A stretch of 45,877 nucleotides of DNA from a virus: IMG/VR virus record IMGVR_UViG_3300022074_000089, positions 1 through 45,877 of that record; one strand, given 5' to 3'. Of the stretch, positions 40,801 to 45,877 are shown one piece after another; within the stretch, counting starts at the first letter, position 1; the number at the start of each line of letters is the position of its first letter. The notes under the pieces were generated by a model. The model ran no database searches. It was given only the letters and a program-made list of their open reading frames with translations, and had not been told where the DNA came from. A program made the position numbers and the translations under genes.

Positions 40801-42896
40801 CTAAACTTCCTTTAACAATTGAAGTAGCTCGTGATAGTGTTAGTGATACAACAAAAATCTTTAAATTAGAAGGAGGATCATCAGGTTCAGATGGTACAAA
40901 TGGATCAGACGGACAAGCAGCAATAACTGCATTTTTATCTAATGAGTCTCACACATTTCCTGCAACAGCAGACGGTACAGTACCAGACTTTTCTACTGGC
41001 ACTACCGAAATGATAGTATTTTTAGGTTTAGATAATGTTACATCTAGCTTTACATTTACCGGATCAAATTCATTAGGTGTTACTGCTACTAGTTCTAGTA
41101 ATTTATTAACAGTTACCGGAATGGCTCATGACTCTGGATCAATTAATTTTACAGCAGTTAGCGGAAGTGTTAGTTTAACAAAAACAATGAATCTTGCAAA
41201 ATCAAAAACAGGTGAATCAGGAAGCACAGCAAAAACATTAACATTAACTTCTGACTCACAAGTATTTTCATTTGCATCATCTTCAGCAACTGACGCATTA
41301 GATGACGATATATTAATTATATTTAATCAACAAAATTTATCAGGTCCAATTGTGTCTGGTGATATTATTATAAAAGACTCCACAAATTCTACATTATCAA
41401 ATCCAACATTAAAAACTGATGTAACAAATGGATCTGGACAAGTTTCTGGAAGTATAACATTTAGTGGAACTGTTAGTGGTAATAAAACAAAATTACCTTT
41501 AACAATAGAAGTTACAAAAGATAGTTTATCTGATACTACTAGAATTTTTAAATTAGATGGCGGTTCATCTGGATCAGATGGATCAGATGGTGCTCCTGGT
41601 GCAGACGGTGCACCTGCGGTTACTGCATTTTTAACAAATGAATCTCACACTTTCCCAGCAGATCAAAGTGGTACTGTGTCTAGTTTTGCTGATGGTGTTA
41701 CAGATATGGTTGTATTTGTCGGATTAACTAATTCAACATCTAGTTTTAGTTATGCTAGAACAAATAGTACAGGTGTTACTTCTACATTATCTGGAACTGA
41801 TGGAAATACGTTAACTATTAATTCAATGACACACGATTCAGGATCTGTTGATATAACTGCAACCAGTGCAAGTGTTAGTGTTACTAAAACAATGACTTTA
41901 GCTAAATCAAAACAAGGAACAGCTGGTACTGCAGGAGCAACTGGCGCAACCGGTCCTAATTTTGATTTCTTAACTGGATCAATATCTGAAGTTGATACTA
42001 CTGGCGGATTAAATGCTGGATTATTAATGACATCTAATGTATTAGGATTTCATGGTAATATTACAGCCGGCGATGGAACTAATGCAACTATCAATGATTT
42101 TGTTACGTTTTTAGATTCTTCTGGTAACTTTTTTATAGGTTCTGCATCAGCTGGACATTTTGCATATTCTCAAACAACAGGTCAATTATTAGTATCAGGA
42201 TCAGAAGTAGATATACAAACTCCAAAATTCTTTTTAGGATCAGTAGACAATCAATTTGTTTCGGGAGCAAATGGAAATATAGAAATATCATCTTCAAAAA
42301 TTCATATCAAACCAGATGGAGATGTTATAGTAAGAAAAGTTTCTGCAGAAGAAGGAACAATCGGAGGTTTTGTATTATCAGCTGATGAAATACGATCTTC
42401 AAATAACAATTTAAGATTAAAAGATTCTGGACAAATAACAGGATCTGATGTATTATTCACCGGAGGTACAATTGGAGGTTTTGATTTAACAACCAATCAA
42501 ATTAATTCAACTAATAATAATATTGTATTAAAAGATACAGGTCAAATTACAGCTTCAAATGCATTATTTAATGGACGTGTAACTGCTCAACAATTTACTG
42601 AAAAAACAGTTAAAGTTACCAATGGAAATCAATCAAGTTATTTTAGAACAGTTACTGGAGGTAAAAATTTAGTATTTGATGGATCATTAGGAGGAGATGT
42701 TGTAATGAATATGATTATAGCAGTAGCACCTTCAAATGCATTTATTATAAAAGATATAGAATTACCAAATACAGGTTCTGCTAGTAGCGTAACATCAACC
42801 TCAGTTAATGTAATTATACAAACACCAGGAATTCAATTTGACACTGCGAATATTAACGAAGCAATGGATGAAGCTTTTGATGTTGTTGCAATTTAA
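34827..42896 (+). CDS. Giant modular tail fibre protein, 2689 aa
   Basis: Several regions can be read. Residues 1-600 are mixed beta domains including a jelly-roll-like part. Residues about 600-1190 are fibre-shaft type, with FFLGNPSTQFISG, NGQLEISSSGYHIQPSGDI, repeated SIAGFNISPEEIRS and ASIGGWGI blocks and a Gly-rich loop region. Residues about 1190-2371 are a tandem array of ten beta-sandwich-like modules joined by collagen-like linkers (GGSDGNNG, GSDGTDGTDA, GAPGADGAP, GATGATGP). Residues about 2390-2689 repeat the shaft motifs (FFLGSVDNQFVSGANG, GTIGGFVLSADEIRSS) and end in a C-terminal domain. The flanking shaft blocks look like duplicates. It is the main candidate for receptor recognition. 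Confidence 0.8.
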   Translation: MKKVTTIVRNLDQLSTYITDQSSLSSNIFNITEFPLEFTIGKNLIKLKGNTNIFEVGTELAIEILDSNRNPIYHEIIDYIESDTSRVLAVYIYDTTPPGNCTVTIAAVLNQLYTGEQIPTVWRNKLNVKWIKNVSVNNKATNTSEIIFEDTKLPTVEVSEQIGVRLDRIYENNEQFPTYTTGLIEFETRNNSILAKITGGEFDPKFSGGTLTVTNPVNALPIPLLTTSSAKPYTSKIKKILNKDFIELDDRYVFTYSQSLTQHEFIKFDASPFSLSYEAVPTYIPTQHSESFALTQIKNLNPGTGDVSRIKLYINSSGTIGTYELINDISLEPTEIFVDATGSIFPDVSIGYFTSQSIIDSYWEVNQYNGKNTVTKPTLTFSTSSLNNSLIVTPSVSYSGDQNAIVLQTTSSLPGVFVKDSEYKIIFDAIGTKNSLSNLENPKISIYLSGSSFDYDNTNLQNDYFPYILGKKIGEYETPNNNQRLDDLQFNFTADKTGNGSLLILIESGQWQFSDIRTLTSAEKGFTENYTRFRTDIPVKHKSDNEIKFKIEYYNAAGVKSDHETIVTNQVFQGGNRYIDGGFSMLTGSLTVADTLNSGVEIVGLQNTGYIRSLGYDGFNQAMTGRGGFLLFSGSALPNQFATSYQGVGLEMVANANNFFKFRTDPSGLEIQTEKFFLGNPSTQFISGSNGQLEISSSGYHIQPSGDITASNFLMEGGVITNNVTILGSVSANSILTPAVINGSPATPSNASSSISDQGLAIFRSASIAGFNISPEEIRSPGDALRLKSIGQITASDGFLFGSKAASNFIQFAGSTLTVRGDLSVDQIFTPALIGGSPANETNASSSIKSDGFAKFVSASIGGWGITTSSIEGGNLIMKPEGILQTRDFASGFKGWKISSEGNGTAEFENVRIRGTLRTTTFEKESVNAVGGQLWVTNATTLTGSNITANATTMSVENASGFAVGEILLAKKVDATGFQTEYLLVESASVDGNNTGSDEVHGRIFVQRGYGSGSGGSFVGDLASTSQSYDEGQVIVSTGLSGSGYIKMNANPRDSNTPFIDIVERTGSGLYDVELRSRLGDLSGLANSSYVFGNPSPGFGLATDNVFLQGGIIARTGSIGGIEMEAGKLYIGAGNHANTDTGFYVDSGSNFSLGDKLTWDGSALVVRGQLRLEDGQNVQDAINEATASNTAKSLTLTSDSQIMAFDSASDNTATPSSIIFSITQQNLTASISASNITITTAQSTNVTGFNFDTGSITVNSSGLYSGIVSGSITFAGALSAGGLETDKDNFPVSITVNGDSLTDTTSLFKVQGGSDGNNGLNGSNAKSLIASVDSQVFSFDSASDTSADPSSIIFSFNQQNLSDAVAASDITITTALDSNVTNFSFDNNSVTNSSGKHSGISSGSISFSSNLNAGGLNSNKLNLPVTIEVSNDSLSDTIKVFKVEGGSTGSDGTDGTDAVTAFLTNEAHTFAAQNDGTIVSFNGATTDMEVFEGITNVTSNYTFTGSNSIGVTATSASNQITVTGMAHDSGSINFTAVSASVSLTKTMTLAKSKQGTEGLSGADAKLLTLTSDSQVFSFASASSNIALDNDILFIINQQNLSTAIDSSEISIITANDTTVTGFTLDTDVTNNSGLFTGEVSGSITFTGALSSGGLNSDKTNLPLTITVTSGSLTDTTKIFKLEGGTSGVDGAAGTDAVTGFLTNESHTFPADQTGAIASFTGGETDMEVFEGITNVTSNYTFTGSNSNGITATSSSNSITITGMTVDSGSINFTAKSGSVTLTKIMSLAKSRQGESSITAFLTNESQTFVATSDGTVSDFSVGTTTMEVFNGLNNVTSSFTFTGSNTDGVTATSSSNDIQITGMSHDSGSITFTAKSGSGANEVSISKVFTLAKSKAGTDGNPGSSAKLITLTTDSQVFSFPSASSSDAIDNDILFIINQQNLDSAVVSSNITIKDSNGNTLTNPSLITDVTSGTGQVSGSITFSGTVGGDKTKLPLTIEVARDSVSDTTKIFKLEGGSSGSDGTNGSDGQAAITAFLSNESHTFPATADGTVPDFSTGTTEMIVFLGLDNVTSSFTFTGSNSLGVTATSSSNLLTVTGMAHDSGSINFTAVSGSVSLTKTMNLAKSKTGESGSTAKTLTLTSDSQVFSFASSSATDALDDDILIIFNQQNLSGPIVSGDIIIKDSTNSTLSNPTLKTDVTNGSGQVSGSITFSGTVSGNKTKLPLTIEVTKDSLSDTTRIFKLDGGSSGSDGSDGAPGADGAPAVTAFLTNESHTFPADQSGTVSSFADGVTDMVVFVGLTNSTSSFSYARTNSTGVTSTLSGTDGNTLTINSMTHDSGSVDITATSASVSVTKTMTLAKSKQGTAGTAGATGATGPNFDFLTGSISEVDTTGGLNAGLLMTSNVLGFHGNITAGDGTNATINDFVTFLDSSGNFFIGSASAGHFAYSQTTGQLLVSGSEVDIQTPKFFLGSVDNQFVSGANGNIEISSSKIHIKPDGDVIVRKVSAEEGTIGGFVLSADEIRSSNNNLRLKDSGQITGSDVLFTGGTIGGFDLTTNQINSTNNNIVLKDTGQITASNALFNGRVTAQQFTEKTVKVTNGNQSSYFRTVTGGKNLVFDGSLGGDVVMNMIIAVAPSNAFIIKDIELPNTGSASSVTSTSVNVIIQTPGIQFDTANINEAMDEAFDVVAI
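39285..39347 (+). repeat. 63-nt exact direct repeat, copy 1 (fibre module B1)
   Basis: Identical over 63 nt to 39999-40061 by eye, starting GATATGGAAGTATTT and ending ACCGGATCTAAT. It encodes the central part of module B. Such exact identity in a module family that is otherwise diverged points to a recent duplication or recombination between modules. Confidence 0.8.
39999..40061 (+). repeat. 63-nt exact direct repeat, copy 2 (fibre module B2)
   Basis: Second copy of the 63-nt identical segment, in module B2, 714 nt downstream of the first (238 codons, so an exchange between the two would stay in frame and remove or add one B plus one A module). Confidence 0.8.
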
Positions 42897-42911
42897 AAAA
42901 AGGAATAAAAA

Positions 42912-44291
42912 ATGGCAATTATAAATTTAGACCCGGGACAAAATTATAGCTTAGCTAGAATACAGCAAAAAAGTGTTATTCTAGATTCTTCAAATCATTG
43001 TCACGCTACAAAAGTTTTTGGAAATCAAGTGTTAATTTCTGGATCTAATATTACTAGTGTAGGATTAGACTTACAACGAACAACGACCGGTACTGGTGCA
43101 CAATTAAATATGAGAAACTACGGCACTGGAGATTCCGGAATAGCTATACAAGCTGGTACCAGAGGATATTCTATAGGCGTAGATAATTCAGACAATGATT
43201 ATTTTAAAATAGGACAAAGCACAACTATTGGAGGCTCTACCGGATTAATAATGACTACAGGACTCACTCCTGATGTTATAATTAATAATGATTTAACAGT
43301 ATCAAGTTTAGCAGGATCTGGAGATAGAATGGTCGTAGCTAATTCATCAGGAGTATTATCAACACAATCAATACCATCCGGTGGATCTGGTGGTGGTGGT
43401 GATATAACAGCTGTAACAGCAGGAAACGGATTAACAGGAGGAGGTACATCAGGAGGAGTAACATTAACAGTAGGAGCTGGTACAGGTATCAATGTAGCTG
43501 CGTCATCAGTTTCAGTAGATGTATCTGATTTCATGACCAATGGTTCTAATAATAGAATAATTACTGCTACTGGAGCTGATGCAATGAATGCTGAATCTAA
43601 TTTAACATTTGATGGTACTACTTTAAATCTTTCAACTGATTGTCATTTATCTAGAGCTAGTGCTAACGGAGAATTAAAAATACAAACCGATCATGGATAT
43701 GTAAATATAGGTCCTAGTAACGGAACTTTTAGTCATTTTTCTACCGACAGAGCTAGTTATTATTTTAATACAGGAATAATAGTAGATACAGGTTTCATTG
43801 ATTCTTATGATGAAGATTTACATTTAAGAAGAAATAGAAGTTCCAATGATAGTATTCTTATACGAGATACTAGTATAGGATTCTTTTTAGATGGAGCAGA
43901 AGATATGCGTTTAGAAAACGACGGCGATTTACATGTTGAAAGAGATGTTATTGGATTTTCTACTACAATATCAGATTCCAGATTAAAAGACAATATTATT
44001 ACAATTGGAAATGCATTAGATAAAGTTAAATTGTTAAGAGGTGTATCATATACATGGAATTCCGGAAAACGAAAAAATACAAATGATATAGGATTAATAG
44101 CTCAAGAAGTAGAAAAAATATTGCCTGAAGTAATAACAGAAAAGAAAATGCCGTTAATGGAAGGAGTTGATCCACACATTGATTATAAAACTGTTAACTA
44201 TGAAAAAATTATTCCAGTACTAATTGAAGCTATTAAAGAACAACAAAAACAGATTGATGAATTACATACATATATTAAAAACATTACCTAG
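42912..44291 (+). CDS. Tail fibre/spike with C-terminal S74 intramolecular chaperone, 459 aa
   Basis: The N-terminal 350 residues are beta-rich and Gly/Ser/Thr-rich, with a Gly-rich hinge (SGGSGGGGDI) and fibre motifs (AVTAGNGLTGGGTSGGVTL). The C-terminal 105 residues are the peptidase S74 chaperone: SDSRLKDNI (residues 354-362, Ser354 the likely cleavage site), LLRGVSYTWN, DIGLIAQEVEKILPEVI and VNYEKIIPVLIEAIKEQQKQI. In this family the chaperone drives trimer folding and then cuts itself off. It lies 15 nt after the giant fibre gene with an AAAAAAAGGA site; its end overlaps the next fibre gene. Confidence 0.85.
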   Translation: MAIINLDPGQNYSLARIQQKSVILDSSNHCHATKVFGNQVLISGSNITSVGLDLQRTTTGTGAQLNMRNYGTGDSGIAIQAGTRGYSIGVDNSDNDYFKIGQSTTIGGSTGLIMTTGLTPDVIINNDLTVSSLAGSGDRMVVANSSGVLSTQSIPSGGSGGGGDITAVTAGNGLTGGGTSGGVTLTVGAGTGINVAASSVSVDVSDFMTNGSNNRIITATGADAMNAESNLTFDGTTLNLSTDCHLSRASANGELKIQTDHGYVNIGPSNGTFSHFSTDRASYYFNTGIIVDTGFIDSYDEDLHLRRNRSSNDSILIRDTSIGFFLDGAEDMRLENDGDLHVERDVIGFSTTISDSRLKDNIITIGNALDKVKLLRGVSYTWNSGKRKNTNDIGLIAQEVEKILPEVITEKKMPLMEGVDPHIDYKTVNYEKIIPVLIEAIKEQQKQIDELHTYIKNIT

Positions 44292-45075
44292 ACACGGAGC
44301 TGGTGGTGGGGAAGGAGAAGGAGGAGAAGGAGGCGAAGGACCCGGTGGCCCATCATTACCTGCAGTAAGTTCAACAACTACATCTAATATTCTTGGTAAA
44401 AGTATAACATTGTCAGCATCTGTAGTTTCAGCCGGCGGCGGAACTGTATCTGCTAGAGGATTTTATTTTGGAACTAATTCTAATGCATCATCAAATACAC
44501 AATATTCTAGCGGAGCTGGCGTTGGAGGTTTTACAAGAACTATAACTGGATTAACTTCTAGCGAAACGTATTATTTTGCAGCGTATGCAGTTAATGAAGC
44601 TGGAACTAAAGTAGCAGCAACTCAAAATGTAAATAATGTTACAACATTTAAAGCATCAGGACAAATAACCATGACTGAATTGAAAGAAGCATTTGATTCA
44701 CCGCAAGCTAGTTCAAATGTAAGTTTAGATTTTTTAGCTCAAACAACTGGATTAAATATTAATAGTAATATAAGTTTTTCTGATTTTTATGGACATACTC
44801 CTAGTTTAACATTATTTTATCGTGGATCGAGTTGCGGATCTACTACAAGTAATGCTACATATCATGGTGGAGTTGGCACTGTACCAGTCTCTGGTGATTA
44901 TATATTTACATCTCAATTTGGAGGTCGAGTTAACTTTTTATCAAATGGCACATATGGATTTACTTCTAATGGGTTATCTGGTCAAACAGTTACTAAACAG
45001 TTTGTAGTATCATCTGGAAAAGTAACAAGTGTAACTTTATGTTCAGGCGGTGGCAGCGGAAATTCGGGTGGTTGA
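44257..45075 (+). CDS. FN3-domain fibre/adhesin protein, about 272 aa
   Basis: Translation starts within the S74 gene in the +1 frame. The ATG at 44257 is preferred over a TTG at 44224. After a very Gly/Glu-rich linker (GAGGGEGEGGEGGEGPGG) comes a Bacteroidota-style FN3-like domain (TARGFYFGTNS-type segment, then TRTITGLTSSETYYFAAYAVNEAGTKV). An ITMTELKEAF...ISFSDFYG motif follows, then a C-terminal beta domain with two Cys and a Gly/Ser-rich end. Because the first 11 residues are just the other frame of the chaperone's last helix, the protein may instead be a +1 frameshift extension. A host-binding fibre tip or accessory adhesin is likely. Confidence 0.6.
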   Translation: MNYIHILKTLPRHGAGGGEGEGGEGGEGPGGPSLPAVSSTTTSNILGKSITLSASVVSAGGGTVSARGFYFGTNSNASSNTQYSSGAGVGGFTRTITGLTSSETYYFAAYAVNEAGTKVAATQNVNNVTTFKASGQITMTELKEAFDSPQASSNVSLDFLAQTTGLNINSNISFSDFYGHTPSLTLFYRGSSCGSTTSNATYHGGVGTVPVSGDYIFTSQFGGRVNFLSNGTYGFTSNGLSGQTVTKQFVVSSGKVTSVTLCSGGGSGNSGG

Positions 45076-45099
45076 TATAGATTTTAAATATATAGACGA

Positions 45100-45123
45100 T
45101 TAATTAATTAAGTAATATTTATA
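45100..45123 (+). promoter_or_regulatory. Palindrome plus late-type promoter motif
   Basis: TTAATTAATTAA (45100-45111) is a perfect palindrome followed after 2 nt by AATATTTATA (45114-45123). The start codon at 45128 is only 4 nt further, the same layout and nearly the same bases (GTAATATTTATATAAAATG) as at 2477-2493. Confidence 0.55.
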
Positions 45124-45127
45124 TAAA

Positions 45128-45877
45128 ATGAATAATGTAACAGTATTATTTCCCGGTGGCTTTAAGCCAATAACAGGAGCACATATGGCTCTTGCTCAAA
45201 GATACGCTCAAAATCCTAGTGTCGACAAAGTTATCATGTTGATAGGTCCAAAAGAGCGTGATGGTATAACAAGAGATATAAGTATCAAAATGTTTAATTT
45301 GTTAAATAGAAACAATAACATCGAAATACAATCTACGGATTTTAATTCTCCTATTATGGCCGCATATGAATATCTATTTTCATTACCAGAAGACGCACAA
45401 GGTCAATTTGCATTAGCTGCATCAGAAAAAGACGAAGATTATGTTCGAGTAAAAACATTTTTACCAAATGTAGATAAATATAAATTAACTGGTGATAGAA
45501 AAGGAAGAAAAATACCAGCTGGTATTGATGCAGTTGAATTAACAGTTTCTGCAGATCCTTTAAAATATGATGATGGTAATGCAATATCAGCTTCAGCCGT
45601 AAGAGCAGCTTTAAATGCAGACGAATATAGTAAATTTAAAGCAAGTTATCCTGGATATGATGAATCTATCATAAAAAACTTATGGCAAATGCTTGGTAGT
45701 CCATCTTCACTTACTAAAGAATGGTTTTTACAAGAATTTGAAAATGATGCAAATGAAATAGTAGAACAAATGGGAGTTGGATATATGACCCCAAAAGGAG
45801 CTGCAGCACATCAAAAAAAGATTAAAAAACTTAGAAAATTTTTAGACAAGAAAAATGATCGTGGATTTACATATGAT
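45128..45877 (+). CDS. Nucleotidylyltransferase-like protein, partial (250 codons, no stop)
   Basis: The open frame reaches the end of the window, so the C-terminus is missing. The N-terminus VTVLFPGGFKPITGAHMALAQRYA corresponds to the (H/T)xGH active-site region of the HIGH nucleotidylyltransferase superfamily; here it reads T-G-A-H, keeping the second histidine. ISASAVRAAL (codons about 156-165) corresponds to the ISSTxxR motif. Such enzymes transfer AMP or CMP to small substrates (NMN, pantetheine phosphate, glycerol-phosphate). Substrate is undecided. The later part (TPKGAAAHQKKIKKLRKFL) is basic and probably a separate domain. It has its own late-type promoter and may be a packaged or late enzyme. 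Confidence 0.65.
   Translation, partial: MNNVTVLFPGGFKPITGAHMALAQRYAQNPSVDKVIMLIGPKERDGITRDISIKMFNLLNRNNNIEIQSTDFNSPIMAAYEYLFSLPEDAQGQFALAASEKDEDYVRVKTFLPNVDKYKLTGDRKGRKIPAGIDAVELTVSADPLKYDDGNAISASAVRAALNADEYSKFKASYPGYDESIIKNLWQMLGSPSSLTKEWFLQEFENDANEIVEQMGVGYMTPKGAAAHQKKIKKLRKFLDKKNDRGFTYD

Larger units (their letters stand above)
38396..41940 (+). repeat. Tandem array of ten fibre modules, order A-A-B-A-B-B-A-B-A-B
   Basis: Module A (about 110-130 residues) starts AK-x-LTLTSDSQVFSF and ends ...TKIFKLEGGS; copies begin at about 38396, 38799, 39516, 40542 and 41229. Module B (about 100 residues) starts A-V-T-A-FLTNESHTF and ends ...KTMTLAKSKQG; copies begin at about 39198, 39912, 40212, 40920 and 41616. 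Copies have diverged at DNA level but keep the protein pattern. Boundaries are approximate. Confidence 0.8.

Noticed and set aside
34827-42896. CRISPR-like array in the repetitive 38-42 kb region
   Set aside because: The repeats are long, in frame, diverged and protein-coding; there are no short identical repeats with regular spacers.
1-45877. tRNA genes
   Set aside because: No cloverleaf with a GTTCRANNC-type T arm was found in the intergenic gaps I could read; all gaps are short and AT-rich.

Overview
The window is a continuous stretch of an AT-rich, tailed, contractile-tail phage genome of the wider T4 superfamily. Every supported gene is on the + strand, the genes are packed with ATGA or TTGA overlaps, and there is no rRNA, tRNA, CRISPR array or insertion sequence that I can see. 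Phage identity rests on gp25- and gp6-type baseplate wedge proteins, a gp5-like spike, a gp7-like 1175-aa protein, a gp55-like late sigma factor, a fused gp47/gp46 (SbcD-SbcC) recombination protein, a TOPRIM primase, an Hsp20 and a set of tail fibres including one of 2689 aa. The host is uncertain. A Bacteroidota (marine Flavobacteriia-like) host is suggested by a DUF4494-like protein, an Hc1/histone-H1-like protein, a secreted CAP protein with a '...IFSQ' signal peptide, BACON-like and Bacteroidota-style FN3 domains, and mostly weak Shine-Dalgarno signals. The TTGGAT-17-TATAAT promoters look more like ordinary sigma70 promoters than the Bacteroidota consensus, so this inference is moderate.

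Layout. 1-890: a G/C-rich hairpin and three small lipoprotein or membrane genes of somewhat different composition. 888-7488: a dense cluster of proteins of mostly unknown function, most of which begin with nearly the same peptide (MIKLKDIL-x-E). This strongly resembles the T4 capsid-targeting sequence, which is cut by the prohead protease after (L/I)xE. 7496-9822: CAP protein, DUF4494 and small accessory genes, closed by a clear terminator. 9858-14165: Hsp20, an overlapping gene pair read in two frames, a four-TM coiled-coil protein, a zinc ribbon, a YhaM-like HD hydrolase and the late sigma factor. 14190-29553: the baseplate and tail structural operon. 29550-30580: a protein-kinase-like protein with the targeting peptide, then a T7 endonuclease-I-type resolvase. 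30725-34802: primase and SbcD-SbcC fusion. 34827-45075: giant modular fibre, S74-chaperone fibre and FN3 fibre. 45128-end: a nucleotidylyltransferase running off the window.

How it works together. Two promoter classes can be read. TTGGAt-16/17-TATAAT precedes early or replication-type genes, often with almost no leader. AATATTTATA precedes structural and late genes. That late motif is the reverse complement of the T4 late box TATAAATA; it usually sits next to a perfect palindrome or inside an inverted repeat that would hide the downstream start in read-through RNA.

The most interesting candidate system is the set of about ten proteins sharing the N-terminal MIKLKDIL peptide. I infer they are packaged in the capsid and injected with the DNA. 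The set includes a kinase-like protein, a zinc-ribbon plus caspase-fold (clan CD-like) putative protease, a hydrophobic pretoxin-like protein and very basic DNA-binding-like proteins, so it could be a delivered effector arsenal analogous to T4 internal proteins and Alt.
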